DNA from: Dromiciops gliroides
Taxonomy: Eukaryota > Chordata > Mammalia > Microbiotheria > Microbiotheriidae
Assembly: GCF_019393635.1 (NCBI RefSeq)
Contig: NC_057862.1
Coordinates: 91,144,159 to 91,208,158, forward strand
Reading direction: 5' to 3'
DNA length: 64,000 nucleotides
The position numbers were made by a program, and so were the translations under genes. Positions 30,726-43,559 of this stretch are shown here, one piece after another; within the stretch, counting starts at the first letter, position 1, and every line of letters starts with the position of its first letter. The notes beneath the pieces were generated by a model that was not told where the DNA came from, ran no database searches, and saw only the letters and a list, made by a program, of their open reading frames with translations.

Positions 30726-31119
30726 GCCTTGCTTCAAAACAAACAAAATGCCCAGATGAGAACAGAAAGAAGACCAGAGAGATCAGGACCAATTTGAAAC
30801 TCACAGGTTGAATTTATTCTGTTATTTAAAAGAAGAGCAAGCTGCACAGAACAGAGATTCAGTTTCTTATATAAAACTCTTTTTCTGTTCTTCAATAAAT
30901 ATGGAAATGTTAGTTTTATTTTGGTGTCTAAGTTCAAAATAAAAAAAGTTTTAACTTTTAAAGTATATAATAATTTCTGAAGAAAAGTAAATAAGTGAAG
31001 AAGAGGCTTTTGTAATACCTAACATTTGCCTTCTTACTCTCTATTTCCTTTAAACCACATAGCTACAATGTTATGTGAACTAGGAGGGCAAAAGGGTGAG
31101 GTTCATGTTTCAGAGTTAC

Positions 31120-33440
31120 CATAAATTTAAAAATTAGGGGCTTATCGTCTTCTGAGGTGGGGAGGGAAGAACATGTATGTAGATAAACACAAAATATATA
31201 CAAGGTAAATAAATATAAGTAAGTTGGGGGCTTGCAAGGAAAGCGCCAAGAGGTGAGATACAGGGAGATCAGGATAGTTCTCTGAGGGAGTTGGCACTTT
31301 ACCGAAAATTGAAGTAAACCAGGGATTAAAAGAGAGGGAACTGGTCAAAGGAAAATTGTGCAAAGACACAGGGGTGGGAAATGGAATGTTACATAAAGGA
31401 ACAGCAAGTAGGGCAGTTTAGTTGGAACATTAAATGTTTGAAAAAAATAATGTGAAATTAGTCTAGAAAGATAAGCTGGAGCCAATCAGATTAGGAAGGA
31501 TATTAAATGCCAAAAGACTTCAACCTAGGAGTAGAAGGGAGTCACTGTAATAATAACAGTCAGCATTTATATAGCCCTTTAAGGTTTGCCAAGGGTTGTA
31601 CAAATGTTATCTCATTTTATCCTTACAGCTACCCTGCAAGATAGGTGCTGCTATTATCCCCATTTTACAGATGAGGAAACTGAGTCAGACAGAAGTTAAG
31701 GGATTTGCCCAGGGTCATCCATCTTAGTAGGTGTCTGAGGCCATATCTGAATTCAGGTATTGCTAACACCAGGTCCAGTGTTCCATTCGCTGGGCCACCT
31801 AACTGCAGTAGAGTATGCTATATTTAGGAACATCAGTTTGGCAGCTGCGTGGAGGGTGAATTGGAAAGAGAAGAGACTGAAAGAGAGGAGTACCAATTAG
31901 AACAATATTGCTATAGTTCAGGCATGAGGTGATGAAAACCTGAACTGCACTGGCTGTAATGTGAAAGAAGAGACAGATAGTGTGGAAATCGAATGGAAGT
32001 TAGAAGGAAGGGTTGGTGTAGGGGAAGAGATAATGAGCTCTGTTTTGCATATGTTAAGTTTGTAACGCACAGGGGATGTCCAAGTGGAGGTGTACAGCAG
32101 CAGTTGGAGATGACAGATGGGAGCTCAAGAGAAAGTAAAGGGTTGTATATGTGGACATGGAAATTATATGTATAGGATGATATTTGAATCCATGGGACTG
32201 AGATCACTGAAAAAGTAAAGGTAAGACAGTTAAGAAGAGAGCCATGGGACACACCTATGCATGGAAGGTGAAACATGTATAAGATCCAGCAATGACACTG
32301 GGATTATGAGTGTAGAGAAGGGGATGGATTATAGAGATATCATGAAAACAGATTTAATAGGGCATGGCAACTCATTGGTTATGTGCCATGGGAGAATGGG
32401 AAAAATAAGAGATAACAGGTTTGGAAGGAAGATAGAGATGTCATCAACAAAAATAGAGAAGTTGTAAAGAAGAATAGGGTTGGGTTTTGTTTTTGTTTTT
32501 GTTTTTTGTTTTGTTTTTTGGTGGGAAGAACATTAATATTGTTCAGGCAATTAAGAGTTTGAGGTACCAGGGGGTGCATTTAGGGAAAATATCTCTGCCA
32601 CTAATTTTGGGCAAGTCACTTAAACTCTATGAGCTTTAACTTCTTCATCTATAAAATGAAAGAAAGGAGCTATATGCTACGCATAGCTCCTTCTGGGTTT
32701 AAATTTATGATTCTATAAGTGGCATGAAAATCAAGAAAGGAACACATATCTAGGAGAAGAGGTTTGCTGGACAATGTCAATGCAGCACAGTGATCAATAA
32801 GGAGGAAGACTGAAACAATACCATTGAAACTGACAACTAAGAGATCACTTCAAGCTTTGGAGGATGGATTTCAATCTGTTAGGGTTAGAAGCCAGACTGA
32901 AGAGTATTGGGATTAACTGGAATATGATAAGGTGAAATGAGCATAAACAGCTTTCACAAAGAGTTTGGCAGTGAAAGAAAAAAATAGATCACAGAGTCTT
33001 TTGAAGGTCTGTTCTTTTTTTTTTTTCCTAAGGATAAGGGAGATCTAGGCAGGTTTATAGGTAGCAGGGAAGGAGGAAGTAAGAGGTTAAAGAGAAAATC
33101 ATGATTAGAAAGAGGGGAGAATGGAAGGGACAAACTGTTAAAGGAAACGAAAGGAGATTGGCTTAAGAATACAAGTACCACTTCTTCCTTTTAGACTAAT
33201 GCAAAGGAGAAAACGGGGGATGATGTTGAAGGGATATGAGGTGAGGAAACAGGAAGAAGAGGAAGTTTATGATAGATGATCTCTAATTTCTTGGTAAAAT
33301 GTAAAGTAATATCTTCTACTAAGATGGAGGGCTGGGATGGTGCTAATGGGATGGTGTTATGGGAGGCTCAAGGGGAGGAGGTTTGAAAAAGATGCTCTGG
33401 AAAAGTATGATATGAAGTTCAATTAGGGAAAGTATAAGGA
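31120..33440. repeat. Old dispersed repeats, including a MIR at 31550-31806
   Basis: The MIR is clear ('cccattttacagatgaggaa' to a 'gggccacctaactgc' end). The rest ('cagtttggcagctgcgtgga', 'gcatgaggtgatgaaaacct', 'gagccatgggacacacct') resembles an unassigned ancient mammalian repeat. Open frames on either strand have no domain. Confidence 0.45.
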
Positions 33441-33619
33441 TTGTTGTCTAGCAGTGAGGGTCCAGCCAGCTAAGAACTAAAAAGTTTTAAGTGGATTTAA
33501 AAATCATAATTATGATTTCTTCCAGTGCAATTATGTAAAACACTGCCATATTACTCATTTTGCATAAGAAAACTTGAATAAAAGAAAAAAAATGAAAGAA
33601 AGCAAAAAATAGCACGTTT

Positions 33620-34500
33620 CAGTTTGTTCAATCAACATCAGTTCTTTCTTTGGAGGGGGATAGTATGCTTCATCATTAGTTTTTCGGGAAGGCCTTGGAT
33701 CATTGTATTGCTGAGAATAGTTAAGTCATTCACAGTTCTTCATCAAACAGTATTACTGTGCACTACATTCTCCTGGTTCTGCTCACTTCACTATATATCA
33801 GATCACATAGGCTTTTCCAGGACTTTCTGAGATCAAACTGCTTGTCATTTCTTATAGCATAATAATATTCCATCACAATCATATACCACAGCTTGTTTAG
33901 CCATTCCCAGGTTGATGGACATTCCTTTGATTTCCAATTCTTGGCTACCACAGAAAGAGCTGCTATAAGTATTTTGATACAAATAGGTCTTTTTCTTTTT
34001 GGGGGGATGTCTTTGGGATATAAACCTAGAAATGGTATTTTTTGGGGGTGGCAGGGCAATGAGGGTTAAGTGACTTGCCCAGGGTCACATAGCTAGTAAG
34101 TGTCAAGTGTTTGTGGCTGGATTTGAACTCAGGCCCTCCTGAATCCAGGGCCTGTGCTTTATCCACTCTGCCACCTAGCTGCTCCCTAGCAATGGTATTG
34201 ATGGATCAAAGGGCACACAGTTTTATACCCCTTTGGGCATAGTTCCAAATTGCTTTTCAGATCAGTTCACAACTCCACCAATCGTGGATTAGCATCCCAG
34301 TTTTCCAACATCCCCTCCTACATCCAACATTTTCCTTTTTTGCTATATTTGCCACTCTGATGGGTATGAAGTGGTACTTCACAGTTGTTTTAATTTGCAT
34401 TTTTCTGATCAATAGTGATTTAGAGCATTTTTTCATATGACTATAGATAGCTTTGATTTCTTTGTCTGAAAATTGCCTGTTAATATCCTTTGTTTATTTT
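33620..34500 (-). mobile_element. L1 ORF2 3' fragment, copy 1
   Basis: The reverse strand encodes an ORF2 C-terminal-type stretch (LGLYPKDIP, AKNWKSKECPS, LNKLWYM). A SINE interrupts it at 34040-34185. Confidence 0.85.
34040..34185 (-). mobile_element. tRNA-derived SINE with target-site duplication
   Basis: Minus-strand SINE flanked by 'tagaaatggtatt' and 'tagcaatggtatt'. Confidence 0.9.
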
Positions 34501-36548
34501 TTGGGGGGGCGGCATTTTTGCCACTTTATTTGCACAATTCCATATTTTTTTTGAAATTTAAGTATTTTATTATTTTCCAGTTACATATATGGATAGTTTT
34601 CAACATTTGTTTTCACAGGATTTTTAGTTCCAAATTTTTTTCTCCCACCCTCCCTCCTCCCCAAGATGGAAAGCAGTCTGATATAGGTTGTATATGTACA
34701 ATCACATTAAACATATTTCTACATTAGTCATCTTGTGAAAGAAGAATCAGAGCACAAGTGAAAAACCTCAAAAAAAGAAGGGAAAAACAGTCGAAAAGTA
34801 GAAACAGTATGGCTCAATTGCATTCATAATTCACAGTTCTTTTTTCTAGATGTTGAGAACATTTTCTATCATGAGTTCTTTGAAACTGTTTTGAATTGTT
34901 GTTGCACTGCTGAGAAGAGCCAAGTCTATCCCCATCGTTCATCACACAATGTTGCTATTACTGTGTACAATGTTCTCCTGGTTCTGCTCCTCTCGGTCAG
35001 CATCAGTTCATCTAAGTCCTTCCAGGTTTCTCTGAACTCCTGCTCATCGTTTCTTACAGCACAATAGTATTCCATTACATTCATATACCACAACTTGTTT
35101 AGCCATTCCCCTATTGATGGGCATTCTCTCGATTTCCAATTCTTTGCCACCACAAAGAGAGCTACTATAAATATTTTTGTACATGTGGGACCTTTTCCCT
35201 TTTTTATGGTCTCTTTGGGATACAGACCTAGCAATGGTATTACTGGGTCAAAGGGTATGAACAGTCCCATTGCCCTTTGGGCATAGTTCCAAATTGCTCT
35301 TCAGAATGGTTGGATCAGTTCACAGCTCCACCAACAATGTATTAATATTCCAATTTTTCCACAGCTTCTCCAACATTTATTATTTTCCTTTTTTGTCATA
35401 TTAGCCAATCTGATAGGTGTGAGGTGGTACCTCAGAGTTGTTTTAATTTGCATTTCTCTAATCAATAGTGATTTAGAGCATTTTTTCATATGGCAATAGA
35501 TAGCTTTGACTTCATCAGAAAACTGCCTATTCATATCCTTTGACCATTTATCAATTGGGGAATGACTTGTATTTTTATAAATTTGACTCAGTTCTTTATA
35601 TATTTGAGAAATGAGGCCTTTATCAGAAATACCTGTTGCAAAAATTCTTTCCCAGTTTTCTGTTTTCCTTATAATTTTGATTACATTGGTTTTGTTTGTA
35701 AAAATGCCTTTTAATTTTATAAAATCAAAATTATCTATTTTATATTTTGTATTACTCTCTATATCTTCTTTGGTCCTAAATTCTTCCCCAGTACATAAAT
35801 ATGACAAATAACTATTCCATGCTCTCTTAATTTGCTTATGGTATCACCTTTTATGTGTAAGTCACATACCCATTTTGACCTTTAGATGTGGTGTGAGATG
35901 TTGGTCTATAACTAGTTTCTGCCACACTGTTTTCCAGTTTTCCCAACAGTTTTTGTCAAATAATGAGTTTTTGTTCCAAAAACTTGGATCTTTGGGTTTA
36001 TCATATACTAGATTACTGCAGTGTAACTTATACCTATTCTATTCCACTGATCTACCACTCTATTTTTTAGCTAGTATCAGATTGTTTTGATAATTACTAC
36101 TTTATAATACAGTTTGAGATCTGGTACTGCTAGGCCACCTTCTTTCTCATTTTTTTTTCATTGAGTCCCTAGATATCCTTGAGCTTTTGTTCTTCCAGCT
36201 GAATTTTTCTGGCTCTGTAAAATTTTTTGATAGATTGATTGGTATGGCACTCAATAAATAAGATTAATTTAGGTAGGACTGTCATTTTTATTATGTTGGC
36301 TCCATCTACCCATGAGCAATTAATTTTTCCAATTGTATAGATCTGACTTTATTTGTGAGAAAAGTGATTTATAGTTGTGTTCATAAAGTTCCTGGGTTTG
36401 TCTTGGCAGGTATACTCCCAAGAATTTTATATTGTCTATAGTTATTTTAAATGAAATTTCTCTGTCGTTGCTGGATTTGGTTGGTAATATATAGAAATGC
36501 TGATGATTTATGTGGGTTTATTTTGTATTCTGCAACTTTGCTTAATTT

Positions 36549-36699
36549 TTTTTGTTTGTTTTTGGCGGGGCAATGAAGGTTAAGTGACTTGCTCAGGGTC
36601 ACACAGCTAGTAAGTGTCAAGAATCTGAGGCTGGATTTGAACTCAGATCCTCCTAAATCCAGGGCCAGTGCTCTATCCACCGTACCACCTAGCTGCCCC
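36549..36699 (-). mobile_element. tRNA-derived SINE
   Basis: Minus-strand SINE within L1 copy 2, ending CACCTAGCTGCCCC. Confidence 0.9.
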
Positions 36700-37106
36700 A
36701 ATAGTAGGCTTCCACCAGTCGTGGACGACCATGGATCAGCGCCTTGAAGAGCCACAGGCTACAGTGTGACTGTGCAGTCTGATACGGGAGCCTCAGTTCC
36801 TGCTACAACAAGCCCCAATAAGTTGTTAATAATTTTAAGTACTTTTTTAGTTGATTCTCTAGGATTTTCTAAGTATAATATCATATAATCTGTAAAGAGA
36901 GATAGTTTTGTTTCCTCATTGCCTATTCTAATTCTTTTAATTTATTTTTCTTCTCTTATGGCTATAGCTAACATTTCTAGCACAATATTCAATAATACAG
37001 ATGATAAGGGGCATCCTAGCTTCACCCCTGATTGTACTGGGAAAGCTTCTAGATTATCCCCATTATAGATAATGCTCACTGATGGTTTTAGATAAATATT
37101 ACCTAT

Positions 37107-37760
37107 CGTTTTTTTTAATTAATAAAGTATTTTATTTATTTCCCGTTACATGTAAAGATAGTTCTCAACTTTTGTTTATACAAGCTTTCCAATTGCAGAT
37201 TTTTCTCCCTCCCTCCCTCTCCCCTCCCCTAGGTAGCAGGTAATCAGATATAGGTTATATATAAGAGAAAAATCAGAGCAATGATGAAAAACCTCAAAAT
37301 AGAAAAAACAGCACCAAAAACAAAAGAAATAGTATGGTTCATTCAGCATCTATACTCCACAGTTCTTTTTTTTTTTTCTTGGATTTGGAGATCCTCTTCT
37401 ATCATGAGTTCCCTGGAACTCTTCTGTACCATTGCATTGGTGAGAAGAATATAGTCCATCATAGTAGATCAACACTCAATGTTGATGATACTGTGTACAA
37501 TGTTCTTCTGGTTCTGCTCATCTCACTCATCAGCCCACGCAAGACCCTCCAGGTTTCTCTGAATTCCTCCTGCTCATCGTTTCTTACAGCACAATAGTGT
37601 TCCATTGTATTCATATACCACAACTTGTCCAGCCATTCCTCAATTGATGGGCATCCCCTCAACTTCCAATTCCTTGCCACCACATAAAGAGCAGCTATAA
37701 ATATTTTTGTACATGTGGGTCCCTTTCCCCTTTCCATGATTTCTTTGGGAAAAAGACCCA
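37107..37760 (-). mobile_element. 5'-truncated L1 nested in an older L1
   Basis: L1 3'UTR and ORF2 end on the minus strand (MGLFPKEIMERGKGPTC), with an inserted T-run start. 'attacctatc' lies on both sides (37098-37108 and 37765-37776 region), a clean duplication. Confidence 0.85.
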
Positions 37761-37790
37761 ATAGTTATTACCTATCATTTTAAGGTAAGC

Positions 37791-38484
37791 TCCATTTATT
37801 CCTATGAGCATTAATATTTCAAAGAGCAAGGTAAGTCCAGAGTAGGATGGATAGATTCATATATGTGCTGCTGAACTGAACACAGGGGGTGATAGATTGG
37901 AAAAGGGAGGAGTGAGGAAGAGGGAGAGATGAAAGAACAGAGTTATGGTGAGAGCAATTTCAGAGATCTGTATCAAAAAGATGGAATACCTGGGATATGA
38001 CTATCCTTATGCATTACTGTGGTAAAAGGAATATACAGGTCAGGAGAGTTGAGGAATCTAGTGAACTTGGAAACCAGGATGTTGTTGGAGAGACATCAAC
38101 ACATAAGTCCCCAACTATAAAAATGCAGCGGTTGCAGTATAGAGAAAAACAGTGAGCTAGGTACTTGACTCTAACCAGAGAGGAAAAATGGCTTGGGGGC
38201 TGGCAGAGAAGTTCTACCAGGATCTGGATCTTGTTATATTCTTAGATGGAATGAAGAGCAGAAGAGGAGAAGCTGCTGAGTGATGAGAGTAGCAGAGGGT
38301 CTAGAAGTGGCAACAAGGAACCAAGAAGTATTTACAAAGTAAAGGAAATTACCTGTTCTTGCAGAATGTCTCAAATCAAATCTCATAAATGGATCTGAAA
38401 TTAGTCCCTTGAACTTTCTTCGTGTGCAACATCTGGATCCAACTGTGAATCACCTGGATCCAATCTTGTATCAGTTTTGTTTTT
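37791..38484. other. Unassigned intergenic DNA
   Basis: Purine-rich text. It resembles the unassigned ancient repeat of 31120-33440 in style, but no anchor was found. Confidence 0.3.
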
Positions 38485-38740
38485 TGTTCTTGTTCAAATG
38501 TTTAGTAGTGTCTAACTTTTAATGACACCATGGACCATATAGCACATGGGGTTTTCTTGGCAAAGATATTATAATGGTTTGTCATTTCCTTCTCCAGTGG
38601 ATTAAGGCAAACAGAGCTTAAATGCTATAGCTAGTAAGTCACATAGCTAGAAAGTGTCTGAGATCAGATTTGAACTCAGGAAGATGAGTCTTCTTGACTC
38701 CAGGAAGGCACTCTATCCACAGTGCCACCTAGCTCTCCTA
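38485..38740 (-). repeat. Longer tRNA-derived SINE with a 3' extension
   Basis: Complement of SINE body plus a 'ggagaaggaaatgac...ttgccaagaaaacccc'-type 3' extension. The same form on the plus strand is at 42146-42400 and 42545-42800. Confidence 0.75.
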
Positions 38741-38977
38741 CTCCTAAATGTAAGCATAGTGCTTTACATAAAGATTTTCCAAAAGTTCCTTCCATAAGAA
38801 AGAGTTCCCTAAGTTGATAAAATAAGATGTACTGACCAAAAGTGTAGAAGTAGTACAGAATGTTAAGAGATGAGAAAAAGATCACTTTTGGTTACATATC
38901 AAGTGGTAAGAGTAGAAGCAAACTGAGAAACTGCATCAGCATTTCTCTAGGATTGCCAACAAATCTTTGTTGGATAG

Positions 38978-39617
38978 TGTGGTAGAAATTATTTGTGATA
39001 AAATTATTATTGCAGTTTTTAGCTGACTCATCTGGGAGGGGCCACACCTGGCCCACCCTGAAGTTCTGTATACTACTGAGGTCAGAAGGAGAGCTCTCCA
39101 TAGGTAGTTTTTTGAAGGACCTCCCCTTTTGGGGGAGGAAAGATTGAATGCTCCCTGAAGGGAAGTAAAGGGTTCTTCTGGAACGCTAGAAAGTGATCTC
39201 TCTCTCTGGTGTCTGCTGTCCCAGTGGTGTGAGCAACTGTAGATTGTCCAGGTTTTGGTGAGTTAATTACAGAAAACCCTAAATTCCTTTGAACTAGCTT
39301 AACTGGAAACAATCTGGGGATTGCATAGGTTAAGTTTAGAGTTAAGAGTATTTATCTGTATTTCTTTTTTCCTATTTCCTTATCTTTGACTTTTATTAGT
39401 TTTACCTTTGTTGTTTAATTAATTCCCAAATAATAAAATCTGATCCTTTTGTGAATTAAAGCTTAAAGGCTCTTTTCCTATTGGCCTGGGAGAAATATCT
39501 AAAAAGGGCAGTTCAGAGGGGAGGATGAACCTAAAACATCCCTCATTATTTCCAGGACCCCAATATTAAGGCAAGTCACCCAAATAACACTCCGTATATC
39601 AAAATTTGGCCTTCACA
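38978..39617 (+). mobile_element. Solo LTR related to the OTU provirus
   Basis: Begins TGTGGTA and ends CTTCACA, flanked by ATAG on both sides (38974-38977 and 39618-39621). It shares with the proviral LTR the 'ttttt.aaggacc.cccttttgggg' block, the CT-repeat, the TTTTGGTGAGT donor, the 'gtatttctttttt' run, AATAAA and the 'cctgggagaaat' block. It is 640 bp and clearly older, with extra segments. Confidence 0.85.
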
Positions 39618-39754
39618 ATAGCTCCACTGAAATAAGAGATTAATAAAGATTTGTTTACATCAAATGCTAAATGCAAATTGGAGATTCTGTGGTCGTTTCA
39701 ACTCACTGTTATATTCTTAAATAGAGGCCAACCATGATTCAGGTTATGCACGTC

Positions 39755-39908
39755 TTTTTTTTTTTTTTTTTTAGTGAGACAATTGGGGTTAAGTGACTTG
39801 CCCAGGGTCACACAGCTAGTAAGTGTTAAGTGTCTGAGACCGGATTTGAACTCAGGTACTCCTGACTCCAGGGCTGGTGCTCTATCCACTGCACCACCTA
39901 GTTGCCCC
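39755..39908 (-). mobile_element. tRNA-derived SINE
   Basis: Full minus-strand copy with a 19-T start. Flanks 'gcacgtcttttt' and 'gcacaagtcttttt'. Confidence 0.92.
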
Positions 39909-41215
39909 TGCACAAGTCTTTTTAACTGGTTTTCTGACAGATTTTTTGTAGATGCCTGGCCAATGCAGGGAGAGAGATGTATTCTGACCATTTTATCATT
40001 ACTTTACTAAGTAAGTTATAATGCAATTTAGGAGTACAGGGAGGGCATGATGACTAATCACGACATCTGCTCATGGAAACTCTATTTGAATAAAGTATAC
40101 CAAGAATGGGACTAGGTTGAATGATTCCAGAAATATCTTTCAAATGCTTCATTAAGTAATTACTGAGCTCTTGAAGCAGATATTACTGCAAAGAATGAAA
40201 TATAATTGCTGAATTACAGAAATTGAGCTTGGTTGAATAGGAAACTGGGAGACAGGGTTTTCAATTTGTATCTTCTGGTAGCAAGACTGTGAATCTGACT
40301 TTTTGGTTGCCAAGCAGATTAGCCTAGGGACAACCACTAGAGGTAGTGGGGAAGTGATACTTCCCAATCTTTCCTACCCCCAACCCTGTCTGTCAACAGG
40401 AGGATGTTAAATGAGTTAATGAATCACAAGTATCCTTCAGTGCCAGTATCATGTGACTTTGCCTCCTGTGGAGGAAGATCACTACAGTTCTTAGTAGAGA
40501 AAGTCAGTGAGAAATTTGCCTGTGCACTGATTAATTCAGGCACTTATTAATGAATCAGCTTTGTATGCTGCTGTGAGAAAGTGTTCCAAACACAAGGGTT
40601 GATGAAATCATCATGGTTTATGGCAGAAAAATACAGAGCTGTACTAGGAATGGGTACACCTGGAAGAAATACCACAAACCAAATCCAAGTCAAGTATGAA
40701 AGGTACCCTGTTGTGGGGGAGGAGAACAGGCTACTACCCTATCAAAAGAGGCAGATATTCCAACATACACAAGGTTGATGCTCACCCTCTAGGACAGGAG
40801 AAATGGATAACCCTTAGAGCAAACAGATGCTTTTGGGAAGGAACTAAAAGAAACCTTGAAGCTAAACCCTCCAAAACTCTCAAAGTATCATGTGAATCCT
40901 GGAAGGGACCTTAAGGATCATTTAGTTTTCACTTCTTATTTTACAGGTGGGAAAAATGGGCCTCAAGGGAGGGGAAATGACTTGCCCATCGTTACAGGGA
41001 AAGGTTAATTCAATGCTTACTGATCTTAAGGCTGGGATGTGGTAAAATCAAATGCAGCCCACATCTCAGACCCACAGATTGTTAGAGCCAGAAGGACCTT
41101 AGAAACCACCTTTTCCAACCCCCTCATTCTCCACAGATAGGGAAGAAGAGACCCATAGAGTCAAAGAACAAACACTAGAACCCAGTTCTGACTCCCAAGT
41201 CAGGACTCTTTTGTA
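39909..41215. other. Mostly unassigned, MIR-type pieces in the right part
   Basis: Between 40900 and 41215 two short core-SINE-like pieces occur ('ggaagggaccttaaggatca', 'agagccagaaggaccttaga'). The remainder is unassigned. No coding signal is visible. Confidence 0.35.
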
Positions 41216-41985
41216 GAAAGCTGGCCTTCCTTGGGGATTCCTCTACAGAAACAATCCTTGACTTGTGACTTAAGACAAACATTTATGCAGGGAGAGTTCC
41301 CCTCCCCCCACCCCCCACCCCCAGGTTCTTTCTGGCATATGCTGGCCTCAATATTCACTCCACCCTCACATTTCTATTCATTTCTTGAGCAAAACTTTGA
41401 GAGAAAGGGAAAAGCAATTTCTAGGAAGGGATGGTACTGCCTGAAGTGCCTCAACCTTTTTACTGCCCTTTTTCCCAGAGCAGAGCATATGGAGAAGCAG
41501 CAGAGAACTTTTAGGACTGAGGATCCACAGAGCATCCTTCCTCCCCTCCCAGAGTGGTCCATCCCAATGCCAACCTTGCCTTCCTGTCTGCCTCTTGGAT
41601 TCACTGACTCTCAGAGTGTAGGGCCATCACTAGCACTGAGGGGACTGACCCTCCAGGCACGACTAGGTCTCCTTCCCCAATCCTACTTGGGGCCCTAAAC
41701 AACAAAGTTGGCTTTGGCTTCTATTCTTAGAATCCCAGGAAACAATCTAGCTGTTCCTGTAGCAGAAGTACTCTCTCTGCTCTGTCAGGATGTGACGCCT
41801 TGTCAAACCTTCCTTTTTGGCCTCACCTGGCTCTAACACTACTTTCTTCCTCAGGGCCAAGAAATGGGGTCAAAGGTCATTTAAATCTCCCTGCCCTGGG
41901 GAAAAGCCCCCTTGGGCTATCTATGGCTCTGGAAAGAAGCTAGGGAAATTAGGAGGCCTGGGTTCTAGCTGAGCAGTAGCCATTA
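41216..41985. other. Unassigned GC-moderate DNA with a 155-codon chance frame
   Basis: The open frame at 41231-41698 has no conserved motif and low-complexity Pro-rich content. No splice context or promoter was identified. Confidence 0.3.
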
Positions 41986-42100
41986 ACTTGATGTATGATT
42001 TTGGGCAAGTCTCTGAGCCTCAGTTTCCTCATCTGTAAAGGGAGGAAATGAGGCTGAACTCTCTTCTAGATCTAAATCTGTGATATTGTAATCTGAGGCT
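41985..42100 (+). repeat. MIR/THER-type core-SINE piece
   Basis: 'ttgggcaagtctctgagcct' and 'cagtttcctcatctgtaaag' identify the core-SINE 3' part. Confidence 0.65.
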
Positions 42101-42145
42101 CTAACTTTTTTTTTTTCTGGGCAATGAGGGTTAAGTGACTACAAT

Positions 42146-42400
42146 GGGGCAGCTAGGTGGTGCAATGGATAGAGCACTTAGCCTGGAGCCAGGAAGATCT
42201 CAGTTCAAATTCAGTCTCAGACATTTAGTAGTTGTGTGACCCTGGGCAAGTCACTTCACCCTGTTTGCCTCAGTTTCCTCAAATCTGTAAAATAAGCTGG
42301 AGGAGGAAATGGCGAACCCCTCCAGTAACTTTGCCAAGAAAGCCCCAAATAGGGTCATGAAGTGTTGGTCACGACTGAACAATAACAAAGATAATAATCC
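42146..42400 (+). mobile_element. Longer tRNA-derived SINE with 3' extension
   Basis: SINE head (GGGGCAGCTAGGTGGTGC), then 'gaggaggaaatggcgaaccc' and a 'gtcacgactgaacaataaca' end. Confidence 0.85.
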
Positions 42401-42544
42401 TTACAAGTTGCTATAGAAATATAGTACACTGTAACCATATATATGTATATGTATATCTAGATCTAGATATCTAAGTTTTAACTAGTCTTGAAGCAATTTT
42501 TTGCAAACTCCAACCTAAGTAGCCTTCCTTCATAGACACTCAGA

Positions 42545-42800
42545 AGTCAAAGGGACTTCTCAAAGGCCATCCAGTCCAACAAGTACCTAAGAAAGAATTG
42601 CTTCTGCAACATCATCTTCCTGAATTCTGGCCTCAGACACTTAATAGCTGTGTGATCATGGACAAGTCATTTCATTCTGCTTGCCTCAGTTTCCTCATCT
42701 GTAAAATGACCTGGAGAAGGAAATGGCGAACCCCTCCAGTATCTTTGCCAAGAAAACTCCAAATGGGGTCAAAATGACTAAATAACAATCATTATTAGGA
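42545..42800 (+). mobile_element. 5'-truncated longer SINE
   Basis: Begins inside the SINE ('ggcctcagacacttaatagc') and carries the same 3' extension as 42146-42400. Confidence 0.8.
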
Positions 42801-42869
42801 AGTCTCTCTTTACATCAAATCTAAATTTGCTTTTTGAAACTTCTGAAAATTGCTAATAATTTTATTCCC

Positions 42870-43480
42870 TGGAACAAATAAACAAATAGGCATTTATTAA
42901 ATGCCTACTACTATGTGCTAGGCAATGCACTATGGTGCTGGTGATACAAAGTTAAAAAAAAAAACCCAAAAGCTTATATTCTATAAAGGAGGAAGCATGC
43001 ACATATACAAATATGCACAGAATTAAATACAAGGGAGTTTGGGGCAAAGAGAAGAAGCATGTGTATGTGTGTGTGGGGGCGGGGCAGGTCATAATATAGG
43101 AAGGTGAAATGGCCTGAGTCTTGAAGGAAGGAAGGGATTTGATGAGGCACAAGGAAGGAGGAATAGCAGTCTAGATGCAAGGGATAGCCAATGCAAAAAC
43201 ACAGAAACAGGAAATGGAATATGTCAAATGTAAATAAGAACACAAAGGCCAGTTTGGCTGGAAGGTAGAATGTGACAACATACATGCATGCACAGGCACA
43301 CATACACACAGACATATGTGTAACAAAGCAAGAAAGGTTGAGAAGAGTTTTTAAAAACCAAATAGTTTCTATTTTATCCCTGAGGCAAGAGAGAGCTTCT
43401 GGAATTGTATTCAGTAGTGTATATACACACATGTATACACACACACTCCCCTTCTCACTAATCACACAGCCATTACCTTA
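42870..43480. repeat. L2/MIR3-type 3' text and unassigned old repeat
   Basis: 'aggcatttattaaatgcc' and 'ctactatgtgctaggcaa' begin a known ancient repeat end. The following text matches the style of 16040-16400. The 163-codon frame on the minus strand (42974-43465) is antisense to it and Cys/Val/Leu-rich from TG/CA runs. Confidence 0.5.
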
Positions 43481-43559
43481 ATTCAGGTCCTTATCACTTC
43501 TTACCTGGACTACTGCAGTAGCCTCCTAGTTGGCTTCCCTGCTTTAAGTTTCTTTTCAT

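Larger units (their letters stand above)
34530..37790 (-). mobile_element. L1 ORF2 fragment, copy 2, with a nested L1 and a SINE
   Basis: The reverse strand at 34926-35807 keeps the ORF2 C-terminal part (CWRSCGKIGILIHCWWSCEL, then FDPVIPLLGLYPKE, LNKLWYMNVMEYYCAVRNDE). The 5'-ward part (35800-37800) is reverse transcriptase-side text with many stops. A SINE (36549-36699) and a younger L1 3' end (37107-37760) are inserted. A 100-base GC-richer piece at 36700-36830 beside the SINE is of unknown origin. Confidence 0.85.

Noticed and set aside
41231..41698. 155-codon plus-strand frame
   Set aside because: No conserved domain, Pro-rich low complexity, no support for an exon. It could be chance in a GC-moderate region.
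42974..43465. 163-codon minus-strand frame rich in Cys, Val and Tyr
   Set aside because: It is produced largely by CA/TG-rich low-complexity text over old repeats and has no splice or promoter context.
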